A DNA stretch of 64,000 bases from Clostridia bacterium (GCA_017399225.1 JAFQEB010000021.1:1-64000), one strand, 5' to 3'. Numbered from the stretch's first letter, positions 8,559 through 16,462 are shown. Made by a program: numbers and translations. Notes: generated by a model from the sequence alone, not told the origin.

Positions 8559-9938
8559 TTCGAGTTCCTCCTTCTTATGGTCGATGTAGTATTTTCGTAT
8601 GGCTGCGCAGGCGATGCACAGCAGCCTGTTGCGGTTCGTCTTGGTGTAAATCTGGAGATTGCCAGCTCTGGTTACCAACGCCTGCATGATATCCAGCGGG
8701 AATACAGCCTGGTCAATGCGGCAGGAGAGCAAACGCTGCATCTGGGGTGCGATCATTTTTTCGTCTGGCTCCACCTTGCCAGTCTCGCCGCGCGGTGTGC
8801 CAAAGGCAAAGGCAATGATGTTGTACAGCAGCGGCGATTGTATGCCGTTGTAGTAGTCGTTCCAGCAGCAGGTTTCGTCCCAGCGTGCCAGTCGCTCAAG
8901 GAAGTCCGAGCCGAACATTTCGTTGTAGTAGGTGATGGCCAGGCGGCCGGTGGTGGCTGCATCAAAGGCGGCAATGATCACCTGATCCTCGGGCTGCCAC
9001 TTATCCTGATAACCTGCCAGCTTGCGCCGGAGATCTTGGCGGTAGCTCTGATAATCCGGCAGGGATTCTTCTTCCTCAAACTGAAATTGCAGCGGCCATA
9101 TCGGCTTGGGAACAGCCCGGCCCTGAGGATTCCAGCACACAAAGGCTCGGCCGCCCTGAACCGTCCCCTGGGTGCTGATGAGCCACTTGAGGGCGTTGTG
9201 GGCCTTCTGTGAGGCGAGGTAGCCCACGGAGGCTGCCTCCTCCGGCTCGGCAAAGCGACCACGGTAAGTGAAGTTGGAGGAGTCATTGGCGGAGATGATC
9301 TTTGCATTGCCGTTGAGGGAAAAGGCGCCTTTCAGGTGCTGCCATGTGATGTGTGTATCCTCTCCTGTCAACATGCAGAGATTGGTCTCGCCTTGCTTTT
9401 GCGATAGGTAGTAGGAGGAGTAAGCCTTCATCAGAGAAACGTCCTCCCATACGGCAGAACGGTCTGAAATGCCAAAGCCAAGCACACGCCAACAAATCAT
9501 GTCCTTTTCCTTGTCGGTGGATATTCCGGCGTTGGTCAGGTCGCTGCGCAGCGTGCGCTGCCGGATATAGGTCAAAACCACCTTTGCTTTAGGGTGTGCG
9601 TATGCTGATTGACACCATTGCGTGAGGTTGTTAATGTACAGGTCAAACTTGACCTCATCATCGCCCAGCAGGTAGCCCAGTTGCTCGCACAGCGGGTGGG
9701 CGGCAGGACTGCTTGTACGGCCAGAGGATTCCTCCGTCACCGGAATAATGATTTTCTTATCCTTTTCAGCTGATTTAGCACCGACGAACCTTCCATCTGC
9801 ATCAATAGTGACCTCGATCTGCGCCTTAGTCACAATGTGGCCGATGGGGGCCAGTGGCTCTTCCTTACCCTCCTCATAGATACCGGCAAGGCCTTCCATG
9901 GCCTCGTAGGTTTCAAGTGCCTTTTGCAAAAGCCCCAT
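8157..9938 (-). CDS. cas8c: Cascade large subunit Cas8c (Csd1)
   Basis: A 593-residue Csd1 family protein, the type I-C large subunit that reads the PAM and recruits Cas3. Recognisable Csd1 segments are the N-terminal MGLLQKALETYEAMEG, WCQSAYAHPKAKVVLTYI and LCMLTGEDTHITWQHLKGAF, then the helical C-terminal region with GRLLAVMEKIERD and LQKSALYTKKEP. The start codon overlaps the cas5c stop by one base (TGATG). Its C-terminal 133 codons probably also encode a separate small subunit (Cas11c) from an internal start, listed separately. Confidence 0.95.
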   Translation of the reverse strand: MGLLQKALETYEAMEGLAGIYEEGKEEPLAPIGHIVTKAQIEVTIDADGRFVGAKSAEKDKKIIIPVTEESSGRTSSPAAHPLCEQLGYLLGDDEVKFDLYINNLTQWCQSAYAHPKAKVVLTYIRQRTLRSDLTNAGISTDKEKDMICWRVLGFGISDRSAVWEDVSLMKAYSSYYLSQKQGETNLCMLTGEDTHITWQHLKGAFSLNGNAKIISANDSSNFTYRGRFAEPEEAASVGYLASQKAHNALKWLISTQGTVQGGRAFVCWNPQGRAVPKPIWPLQFQFEEEESLPDYQSYRQDLRRKLAGYQDKWQPEDQVIIAAFDAATTGRLAITYYNEMFGSDFLERLARWDETCCWNDYYNGIQSPLLYNIIAFAFGTPRGETGKVEPDEKMIAPQMQRLLSCRIDQAVFPLDIMQALVTRAGNLQIYTKTNRNRLLCIACAAIRKYYIDHKKEELELALEPERKDRSYQWGRLLAVMEKIERDTYDPDEKREPNAIRMQSVFVKRPGYAFMVIMEQLKNAYYPRLHIGLRTKYERLISEIMEQLHLSLEDSEDYGKPLTESYLPGYYLQKSALYTKKEPEEMEEHTDEV

Positions 9939-10663
9939 CAGGTCACCTCCCCGTATTCACGCAATCCTGAGAAATTGCCCGTCTCCTCACCAAAGGTCTT
10001 CATGCTCATGGCTTTGATGGGCTTGTGCCTGGGGCAATCTTCCGGCCGGACGAATTTGATGATCCCCTTTTCCATCACCGGTCGCCAGAGGTTGACGGTC
10101 ATTTTGCCTGCGGTTTCCTCGGAATATGCCTCATCAGCATAGGTCATGCCATGGTACATCACGCCGAAGGAAAGCTGTGGCAGATCATCATAATAGCCTG
10201 CTCCATCACCAAACACGCAAGGTTCTACATAGGCCTGACATTCCCTGGTCCCCAGGAATACGTCTCTGCGACCACCGCGGCGGATCATCTTTTTGGCGAT
10301 CTCATGGTGCTTGTTTTCGTTTCTGTCGCCAGCCAGTTCGGGACGGTTCATGTTCCACTCGAAATGGGCGCGTACCTGATAGCGGCAGTCCTTCAGGTAG
10401 GTGTAGTAAGCCAGATCGTTGCCGCCGTTGTACTTGATGGGACGGATGCTCTTGACCTCCGTCTGGATGCGGTTCATGATACGCACCTCATCTATATACC
10501 AGATGATGGTGGGTTTCCAATACACAGAAGACAGAACGCCTTTGAGTGCCTCGTATGTAGGCACCTGGTAGCTGCTTTTCTCTCCGCCCACGCGCATCAG
10601 CGGGTCGGCGAACAGGGCATACGGCCCATAGACCTCGAACTCTACAATATTAGGGTGTTGCAC
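9938..10663 (-). CDS. cas5c: Cas5c (Cas5d), pre-crRNA processing endoribonuclease
   Basis: In type I-C this protein replaces Cas6: it cuts pre-crRNA at the base of the repeat hairpin and then stays on the 5' handle within Cascade. The 241-residue protein has Y48 (SSVYWKP) and K118-H119 (NENKHHEIAKK), positions that match the catalytic Tyr/Lys/His reported for Bacillus halodurans Cas5d. The N-terminal FEVYGPYALFADP strand and the C-terminal MKTFGEETGNF complete the RAMP fold. Its start lies 22 nt inside the end of cas3. Confidence 0.95.
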   Translation of the reverse strand: MQHPNIVEFEVYGPYALFADPLMRVGGEKSSYQVPTYEALKGVLSSVYWKPTIIWYIDEVRIMNRIQTEVKSIRPIKYNGGNDLAYYTYLKDCRYQVRAHFEWNMNRPELAGDRNENKHHEIAKKMIRRGGRRDVFLGTRECQAYVEPCVFGDGAGYYDDLPQLSFGVMYHGMTYADEAYSEETAGKMTVNLWRPVMEKGIIKFVRPEDCPRHKPIKAMSMKTFGEETGNFSGLREYGEVT

Positions 10664-13008
10664 AGATCATTTCCCTCCTTTATACCGATGTGTTCATCAT
10701 AACAGTCATCATTAAGAACATAGATGCTGCCATCCAGGCGTGTGGACAGCATACCTTTTTTCTTCATCTGCTCGATTTGCCCGGATGTGACGGAAATGGT
10801 GTAAGGTTTCGCATTCTCCAAAGTTGTCTTCACACGGGAAAGGGCGTATCGGGAAAGCTTTTCTGGCAGTTCGCCAATAAAGGTTTTTCCTTTGCCGTAT
10901 GGCACGAGGATGCTTTCACTGTTGCTGTCAAACACCTCAAACCATTCCCCTGCCGTGCGGAAGGCCTGGTTGAGCATATAAGGGGATGAGGGCTTTGACA
11001 GGAACTGCGTGTTGGTCGAAAGCAGTTCGAAAAGATATTGTTCGTTGATATAATAATCCTGTGCACGCTTCGGCATATCGCCGTACAGGGCAGTATAATA
11101 ATCCCGCACCGCTGCATCTGAGGCAAGATCGTGACCATATCTCTCAGGGTGAAGATGATATTCCGCCAGCAGCTTGGTCAAGGCAGTTTGTGCCTCGCGG
11201 ATCTCCTTCAGCGAACCCAGCCTTTCATCTTTCAGCGTGCAGACGCGCACAGGCTGCGGCTCAGTATGTTCGCCATGGCGGTTGCAGCGCCCAGCTGATT
11301 GCACGATGCTGTCTAAACCGGCGGCCAAGCGAATAACTGAACCGAAGCTGATATCTACGCCTGCCTCGATCAGTTGGGTGGATACGCAGATCAGCTTCTC
11401 CTTCCCTGCCAAGGCTTCGTTCAGTTCTTCAAGCACATGCTTGCGGTGCGCCATGCACATACCGGCGGACAGGTGGAAAAGCTTTGCATTTGTCGTTTCG
11501 CCCAGTGTGCGGAACAAATCGGCAGCCTCACGCTTGGTATTGCAAACGACCAGCAGGCTGGTGGTGGATTCAAGCGTTTTGAGTGCAAGATCGGCAAGCT
11601 CCGCCATGGATAAGGAACCAGCATCCTGGATTTTTGTGCGTTGGAAAAGTGGCGCATATTGCTTGAACATGGTCTCGCTGATCAGCGGCTCGCATGGGAG
11701 CATTTTGCGTGCTGCTTTGTCGAAAGCGGGTTGTGTAGCAGAGCAAAGCACCACAGTCGCTTTGCAGCACATGGCCAGGAAATTGACGGCGCAGTTGAAC
11801 ATCGAAAGCATTCTGGGCGGCAGAGACTGCACTTCATCAATGATGATGACACTTTCACATAACGCATGGAAACGCCTCACCGAGGACATCTTGCCGCTGA
11901 ACAGCGTATTCAGCAGCTGTACAAAGGTGGTGATGATCATGGGTGCGTCCCATGTTTCCTGCATATATTCTGTTGCCGCTGCTTTCTCTGGTGTTGCTTC
12001 TTCCTGCACCAGATTGGAATGATGCTCCAGCACGGGAATGCTGTCACCCACCGCCGACCTGATCACATCTGCATTCTGCTCGATGATGGAAAGGAAAGGG
12101 GCTACATAGAAAATCCTTTGCATCTTGTTCTTCTTGGCATGGAGCACTGCAAACCGTAAGGCTGCCAGCGTTTTGCCGCCGCCGGTGGGCAGGTCGAGCC
12201 GGTAAAGCCCAGGGTCGTTCTTTGCAGCCTCGGCGCAGCGGTCGGAAAAAGCTCTTCGCGCCAACTGGATGGGTTTCTCCTGCGAAAAGGAAGCAATGTG
12301 TGCCTCGACCCGTGCGGCGCATTCTGCCCAGTCAGGCGGGTTGTTCGGTGGAAGGGGAAGGTCGTCCATAAAGCAGCGGGTGTCTGTTCTGTCTGCTTCA
12401 ACGATGGCCGAGGTGATCAGACGCGCCAGCATCCCCAGAGCATAGCAGAGTTCCTTTTGTTTTCTGACGCAGGGCGTGAGCTTGCTTTGAATGTAGGCCT
12501 CGATCTCTTGCTCTGCATCCTCAAAAAGCCGTTCGATTTCTTTCGGGCTCGCGCATTCTTCGTAAAAGGCCGAAATTGCCCGCCGGTCATATTCAGGCTG
12601 ATGCTGCAACCGATGTTCAAAACCACTTTGGTGCTGTACATCCCACAGGTCAATCAAACCATGGTGGCTGCCGATACTTATAGCAATCAACTCAGCCGTG
12701 ATATTCCTAAACACCGATTCTCTCTTCGAATGAAACTGCTCCAGTATACAGCGTACGCCAGCAAATGTATGGATCACGCTGCCCTTACGGACATATTCGC
12801 CAGCACTCGCCTTGGCGATGTACACATCAAATTCATCCGTAAACTTACCGCAGTCATGTAACAATCCTGCAAGATAGACGGTTGAACCCAGCCCGATTGA
12901 TTCAAGGGAAGTTCGTGCTAAAGCGGCAACGGAACGTGAATGCTCCGCGCATGTTTGAATACGACATGCATTTGTTTGTGGATCAATGACTTTATGTGCT
13001 GTATACAT
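10642..13008 (-). CDS. cas3: CRISPR-associated nuclease-helicase Cas3
   Basis: The effector recruited to Cascade-bound DNA, which unwinds and degrades the target. The 788-residue protein has an N-terminal HD nuclease with H23 (AEHS), H51-D52 (LLHDCGKF), the HH pair at 115-116 (GSHHG) and D206 (EADRTD). The SF2 helicase follows with Walker A LPTGGGKT (273-280), DEVQ (391-394), motif III CSATQP and motif VI QSAGRCNRHGE. All catalytic residues expected of an active Cas3 are present. The start at ATG 13006-13008 has AGGGAGA before it. It is the first gene of the operon, and its promoter lies inside a guide-RNA target site. Confidence 0.97.
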   Translation of the reverse strand: MYTAHKVIDPQTNACRIQTCAEHSRSVAALARTSLESIGLGSTVYLAGLLHDCGKFTDEFDVYIAKASAGEYVRKGSVIHTFAGVRCILEQFHSKRESVFRNITAELIAISIGSHHGLIDLWDVQHQSGFEHRLQHQPEYDRRAISAFYEECASPKEIERLFEDAEQEIEAYIQSKLTPCVRKQKELCYALGMLARLITSAIVEADRTDTRCFMDDLPLPPNNPPDWAECAARVEAHIASFSQEKPIQLARRAFSDRCAEAAKNDPGLYRLDLPTGGGKTLAALRFAVLHAKKNKMQRIFYVAPFLSIIEQNADVIRSAVGDSIPVLEHHSNLVQEEATPEKAAATEYMQETWDAPMIITTFVQLLNTLFSGKMSSVRRFHALCESVIIIDEVQSLPPRMLSMFNCAVNFLAMCCKATVVLCSATQPAFDKAARKMLPCEPLISETMFKQYAPLFQRTKIQDAGSLSMAELADLALKTLESTTSLLVVCNTKREAADLFRTLGETTNAKLFHLSAGMCMAHRKHVLEELNEALAGKEKLICVSTQLIEAGVDISFGSVIRLAAGLDSIVQSAGRCNRHGEHTEPQPVRVCTLKDERLGSLKEIREAQTALTKLLAEYHLHPERYGHDLASDAAVRDYYTALYGDMPKRAQDYYINEQYLFELLSTNTQFLSKPSSPYMLNQAFRTAGEWFEVFDSNSESILVPYGKGKTFIGELPEKLSRYALSRVKTTLENAKPYTISVTSGQIEQMKKKGMLSTRLDGSIYVLNDDCYDEHIGIKEGNDLCNTLIL

Positions 13009-13060
13009 GTTTTTCTCCCTTTATGGTCAATAAACGCACCAGATATACCTGTCGATATGT

Positions 13061-13089
13061 ATTTTAACGTATGGGGCAGGCTTTGTCAA
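13061..13089 (-). promoter_or_regulatory. Promoter of the cas operon
   Basis: On the minus strand: consensus TTGACA (13084-13089), a 17-bp spacer and TAAAAT (13061-13066), giving a leader of roughly 45 nt before cas3. It is a strong promoter on its face, which makes a repressor plausible. Confidence 0.85.
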
Positions 13090-13120
13090 CAGAACATATT
13101 TAAATTTATCAAACAACGAA
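13084..13120 (-). promoter_or_regulatory. Predicted Cascade-binding site (PAM plus protospacer) over the cas promoter
   Basis: On the minus strand the bases TTC (13118-13120), the canonical I-C PAM, are followed by GTTGTTTGATAAATTT (13102-13117). This is identical over 16 nt to the sequence after the lone repeat at 13161-13198. A 34-nt protospacer starting at 13117 would end at 13084, exactly the end of the -35 box. Identity stops after 16 nt, which would favour binding over target cleavage. The sequence match is directly seen; repression is inference. Confidence 0.8.
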
Positions 13121-13126
13121 ATCATC

Positions 13127-13155
13127 TTGAAATTCTGTGGTATTCTTGCTATAAT
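13127..13155 (+). promoter_or_regulatory. Promoter of the mini-crRNA
   Basis: Plus-strand TTGAAA (13127-13132), a 17-bp spacer and TATAAT (13150-13155) with an extended TG motif (TGCTATAAT). Seven bases downstream of the -10 is the first base region of the lone CRISPR repeat. The -35 box lies 6 bp from the PAM of the target site, so Cascade bound there might also limit this promoter. Confidence 0.85.
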
Positions 13156-13160
13156 ACATT

Positions 13161-13262
13161 GTCGCATCATTCACACTGTTCGATGCGTGGATTGAAATGT
13201 TGTTTGATAAATTTCCCGGAAAAGCAGAAGGCTGGGATACGAAAAGTATCCCAGCCTTCTTG
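13161..13262 (+). ncRNA. CreR-like cas-regulating RNA: single repeat, partial guide and terminator
   Basis: A stand-alone guide-RNA gene divergent from cas3. It begins with a diverged I-C repeat at 13161-13198: GTCGCATC, a 13-nt loop, then GATGCGTGGATTGAAAT. The stem CGCATC/GATGCG differs from the array repeat (CCCACCCC/GGGGTGGG), yet the 12-nt end GTGGATTGAAAT, which contains the crRNA handle, is identical. Next comes the pseudo-spacer starting GTTGTTTGATAAATTT (13199-13214), which matches the cas promoter next to a TTC PAM. It ends in a 15-bp hairpin (13226-13260). No ORF fits. Cas5c could process it and load it into Cascade to repress the cas genes; such CreR RNAs are known from other CRISPR types. 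Function here is inferred from sequence only. Confidence 0.85.
13226..13262 (+). terminator. Terminator of the mini-crRNA
   Basis: A perfect 15-bp stem (13226-13240 with 13246-13260, arm AGAAGGCTGGGATAC) with a GAAAA loop. The run of T after it is short (CTTCTTG), so termination strength is uncertain. Confidence 0.7.
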
Positions 13263-13263
13263 C

Positions 13264-13405
13264 ATATATCGGACTCGCTGGTTTTCTTGATAGGATTAAC
13301 TGGTTACACAATAGCCACACATAACACAAGCTTGCATACAATAAGCAATCCAATTCAGCAGACAGCATTCTAAGTAAGCCAATCTTATCTGGGCCGCCTT
13401 TCGCT
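13264..13405. other. Non-coding AT-rich boundary of the CRISPR island
   Basis: I see no gene, repeat or promoter in this stretch. It separates the mini-crRNA from the convergent esterase gene, and GC content rises on its far side. Confidence 0.5.
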
Positions 13406-14323
13406 TTATCCCAGATGCTTTTTGAGGAAGGCGTCCACCTCGTTCAGCGCCTCGTCACAGCAGAAGCCCCGCCAGCCGTGGTCGCCGCCCAGCACCTTCA
13501 CGAATTCAACCTCCTTGCCCAGCGCCCGCATGGCCTCGTAGAGATGCACGCTCTGCTGGAAGTTGACCGTCCTGTCGCGGCTGCCGTGCATGATCAGCAC
13601 CGGAGGGGCAGGCCTGTCCGCACTCAGGTAGCTCTGGGGCACAGTGGCCGCCGCCAGCTCCGGATGTTCCGGCACGGACAGATGACCGATGAGCCAGCCC
13701 TCGGGACAGTCGGGGCTGACATGCTCGCCGCAGCTGGGCTCGTAGCCCATCTCGCTCACGACCGTGGGGCCGTACCAGTCGACGATGCAGCGCACAGAGG
13801 CGTCGCCCTCGTCGCCGTCAGCGTTCAGGCAATCGTTGCCGGTAAAGCCCGCCATCAGTGCCGTATGGCCGCCGCTGGAATCACCCCAGACCGCTACCTT
13901 CTCCGGGTTGAAGCGGTACTTCTCCGCCCGGGCCCGCAGGAAGCGGATGGCCGTTTTGACGTCCTCCACCTGAGCAGGGAACTTCGCCGTGGTGGACGGA
14001 CGGTACATGACCAGCGCCACGCAGTAGCCCCGCTGGCACATGCGGAGCATCTCCGGCAGGTGGATGTAGACGTCCTGCCGGAACCAGGCGCTGCCCTGCA
14101 CGAAGACGATCAGCGGATTATCCCGGCGGTCGTTACGGGGCGTAAGATAGGAGATGGTCAGCTTCTCGCCGTCGCGCTCAGCGTAGACGATATCCGGCCG
14201 GAAGGCCACGCCGTAGCCGAAGGAATCCTGCCAGCGCACCTCGCGGGCGCCCTCGGGCAGGGCGGGGTTTTCAGGGAAGTTCTCATCCTCGTAGGAATAG
14301 GGCTGCAAAATCTCGCGGGGCAT
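13406..14323 (-). CDS. Alpha/beta-hydrolase esterase
   Basis: A 305-residue cytoplasmic carboxylesterase of the alpha/beta-hydrolase fold (BD-FAE/Aes-like). The nucleophile elbow is GDSSGG (S149), the acid is in HGSRDRTV and the catalytic His is in GGDHGWRG. An oxyanion-type loop FVQGSAW sits near residue 77 in place of the HGGxW motif of related lipases. There is no signal peptide. The catalytic acid and His spacing is typical of feruloyl or acetyl esterases acting on xylan-derived oligosaccharides, so it may assist the xylan enzymes 8 kb away, but the substrate is not determined. It starts 15 bp after the Dabb gene and is probably co-transcribed with it. Confidence 0.85.
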   Translation of the reverse strand: MPREILQPYSYEDENFPENPALPEGAREVRWQDSFGYGVAFRPDIVYAERDGEKLTISYLTPRNDRRDNPLIVFVQGSAWFRQDVYIHLPEMLRMCQRGYCVALVMYRPSTTAKFPAQVEDVKTAIRFLRARAEKYRFNPEKVAVWGDSSGGHTALMAGFTGNDCLNADGDEGDASVRCIVDWYGPTVVSEMGYEPSCGEHVSPDCPEGWLIGHLSVPEHPELAAATVPQSYLSADRPAPPVLIMHGSRDRTVNFQQSVHLYEAMRALGKEVEFVKVLGGDHGWRGFCCDEALNEVDAFLKKHLG

Positions 14324-14338
14324 GGGATTCCCTCCAAA

Positions 14339-14626
14339 TCAGAATTCGTAGTCGATGCAGGCGCGGTCGATGCGGACCGTACCGACAAACTGCCCGAAGG
14401 CCACATGCTCCGGGGAAACCTGGTAAGCCTGCAGGCCCTCCACATCATCAAAGTCGATAATGAGGGACACGTCATAATTGGACGCCGGCGTACGGGGATC
14501 ATTGGTCACGACGGCAAAATCCCGTACAGAGGGGATCGCCTTCAAGCTCCCGGCGCGGCGGACGAACTCAGCCGCGTTGGCAGCCTTGTCTTCCTTCAGG
14601 GTGAACATACAGATGTGACGGATCAT
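14339..14626 (-). CDS. Dabb-family (stress-responsive A/B barrel) protein
   Basis: A 95-residue protein covering one dimeric alpha/beta-barrel (Dabb) domain. It begins MIRHICMFTLKEDK and carries the family's central NYDVSLIIDFDDVEGLQAYQVSPEH. Members are small dimers with varied or unknown functions, some enzymatic. The gene ends 15 bp before the esterase start and is preceded by a stretch with GGAG-type ribosome signals, so the two likely form an operon. The role is unknown. Confidence 0.85.
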   Translation of the reverse strand: MIRHICMFTLKEDKAANAAEFVRRAGSLKAIPSVRDFAVVTNDPRTPASNYDVSLIIDFDDVEGLQAYQVSPEHVAFGQFVGTVRIDRACIDYEF

Positions 14627-14677
14627 CAGCGGGGCACTCCTTTCATCAGTCGCAGCATCTCAGCTTTTCATTTCCCA

Positions 14678-16327
14678 CTATACTTTGTCGATCGTACACC
14701 CGCCGATGAACTCCCGCAGCAAACTCAGCGGCGGGATCTCATCCAGCACCTCATCCGATACCTCGGTGAAGTAGTTGAGCATCTTCACAAGGCGGCGGGC
14801 GGTCAGATAGTGCGGATTTTCCGGGGGGATGGCCCGGAGCATATCGTAGGCGTATTTCTTCAGCACCGGCAGCTCGTAGTGCAATGCGGTGTTGAACATG
14901 CTGTCGGCCCGTTCCTGGTGGGGGAAGATCCAGGTTTCCTCGCCCCTTCGGACACTGGGCCACATGGCCAGGGTCTCCTCCGGGGTGGTGCCCCGGAACT
15001 GGTTATCCCGCACAATGCGCCGCAGCAGGCGCACATCCGTGGTGCGGATGCGGTTGTGGTCATCCAGGTTGATGCAGGTCAGGGCGCTGACGAAGATGCG
15101 GTGGATGGCCTCCTCCGGCACGCCTTCGGAGAGCGCCGGGTTCAGGCCGTGGATGCCCTCGATCAGCACCGGCTGTCCCGGGGCCAGGGCGGTCATCACA
15201 CCATGCTCCATGCGCTTGCCCGTGTGGAAGGAGAAACGCGGCACCTCCACCGTTTCGCCTGCCAGCAGCCGGTTCATATGCTCCCGGAAGAGGGGCACGT
15301 CGATGGTGTGGAGGGCCTCCAGATCCACGGTGCCGTCAGGTTCGACGGGCAGCTCATCGCGGTTGCGGTAGTAGTCGTCCAGGGATATCAGCACCGGATT
15401 CAGGCCCAACACCCGGAGCGCCACGGCCAGGCGGCCCGTAGTGGTCGTTTTGCCCGAGGACGACGGGCCGGCAATGAGGATGATCTGCTTGCCGCGGTCA
15501 GCGATTTTCTGCGCGATCTCGTCGATGGCCCGGGCATGGAGCGCCTCGTTGACGCGGATGAACTGCCGCAGCTCGCGCCGCTCCATCAGCCGATCCAGAT
15601 CGGGCGCGTTCTTCACCCCCAGAATGCCGCACCAGGCCGCGCTCTGGTCGAACACCGCCAGGTGCTTGGGGCGGTCGATGTAGGCGGCGGGGCGGTCGGG
15701 CGACTCCGTATCGGGGGTCAGCAGCGCAAAGCCGCGCCCCGGCATGTGCTCCACGCCAAATACCTGCAAATACCCCGTGCTGGGGGGCATCGCACCGTAG
15801 AAGTACTCGTTCATCCCGCCGCATTCATACAAGCTGAAGAAGGGCACGGTGCGCCGCTTCAGCAGCTCGACCTTGTCCGGCTGGCCATCCTCCTCAAAAT
15901 AGGCGATGGCATCGTCCAGCGACCATTCCCGCTTGTCAAAGGGCAGATCGGCAGCAATGAGGCCGGACATCTCCGCACGGATGGCCTCGCAGTCCGCTTC
16001 CGTCAGGTCGCGTCCGGGCAGGCTGATGCACACGCCGCCGCCCACGCTGTACTCAATGCGCACACGCTGCCCGGGCATCAGGCGGCGGATGGCCAGCAGC
16101 GCCACGAAGCGCAGCCCGCGCTCATAGATGCGGCGGCCCTCCTCGTCCGCAAGGGTCAGCAGCCGGATCTCACCCGCCTGCATGACCGCGTCCGTCAGTT
16201 CCAGCACACGGCCCTGCTGCTGCACCGCCAGCACGCCGCGCATATCCACCTGCAGCTCCCTCAGGCACTGCATGACGCCCATGCCCGGCTCAGCCTGCAT
16301 GGAACGATTTTCATAACTGATGATCAT
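14678..16327 (-). CDS. Nucleoside (uridine-kinase-like) kinase with threonyl-tRNA-synthetase-type N-terminus
   Basis: A 549-residue protein common in Clostridia. The first ~250 residues resemble the TGS and second additional (editing-like) domains of ThrRS (for example ERGLRFVALLAIRRLMPGQRVRIEYSVGGGV). From about residue 285 a P-loop kinase domain follows with IAGPSSSGKTTT (Walker A), LDDYYRNRDELP and EGIHGLNPAL, as in uridine kinase/phosphoribulokinase. It probably phosphorylates a nucleoside in salvage. The start at ATG 16327 follows CGGGAGGCCAAA. The promoter at 16368-16396 serves it alone. Confidence 0.85.
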   Translation of the reverse strand: MIISYENRSMQAEPGMGVMQCLRELQVDMRGVLAVQQQGRVLELTDAVMQAGEIRLLTLADEEGRRIYERGLRFVALLAIRRLMPGQRVRIEYSVGGGVCISLPGRDLTEADCEAIRAEMSGLIAADLPFDKREWSLDDAIAYFEEDGQPDKVELLKRRTVPFFSLYECGGMNEYFYGAMPPSTGYLQVFGVEHMPGRGFALLTPDTESPDRPAAYIDRPKHLAVFDQSAAWCGILGVKNAPDLDRLMERRELRQFIRVNEALHARAIDEIAQKIADRGKQIILIAGPSSSGKTTTTGRLAVALRVLGLNPVLISLDDYYRNRDELPVEPDGTVDLEALHTIDVPLFREHMNRLLAGETVEVPRFSFHTGKRMEHGVMTALAPGQPVLIEGIHGLNPALSEGVPEEAIHRIFVSALTCINLDDHNRIRTTDVRLLRRIVRDNQFRGTTPEETLAMWPSVRRGEETWIFPHQERADSMFNTALHYELPVLKKYAYDMLRAIPPENPHYLTARRLVKMLNYFTEVSDEVLDEIPPLSLLREFIGGCTIDKV

Positions 16328-16367
16328 TTTGGCCTCCCGCTCAACGCATCAGCAAGATATTGATATC

Positions 16368-16396
16368 ATTGTAGCATAATCAGGCGTTTTTGTCAT
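16368..16396 (-). promoter_or_regulatory. Promoter of the nucleoside kinase gene
   Basis: Minus-strand ATGACA (16391-16396), a 17-bp spacer and TACAAT (16368-16373). Confidence 0.6.
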
Positions 16397-16412
16397 CATG
16401 CCAATTCACAGC

Positions 16413-16452
16413 AAAAAGCCGTTCCCCCGCTACTGGCAGGAGGAACGGCCTT
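16413..16452 (-). terminator. Terminator of the exonuclease gene
   Basis: On the minus strand, an AAGGCCGTTCC / GGAACGGCTT stem (one bulge) followed by TTTTTGC, just after the exonuclease stop. Confidence 0.75.
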
Positions 16453-16462
16453 AATCGGTTCG

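Noticed and set aside
13161..13198. The lone repeat as a mere decayed remnant of a second CRISPR array
   Set aside because: A decayed remnant would not explain the well-placed promoter, the terminator, or a 16-nt guide that matches the adjacent cas promoter with a TTC PAM; kept as the rival hypothesis in the findings.
13171..13368. A 65-codon minus-strand ORF across the mini-crRNA
   Set aside because: No ribosome site and no homology; the plus-strand promoter, repeat and terminator explain the segment.
13406..16363. A very long plus-strand ORF (982 codons) opposite the esterase and nucleoside kinase
   Set aside because: Shadow of three minus-strand genes with clear catalytic motifs and ribosome sites.
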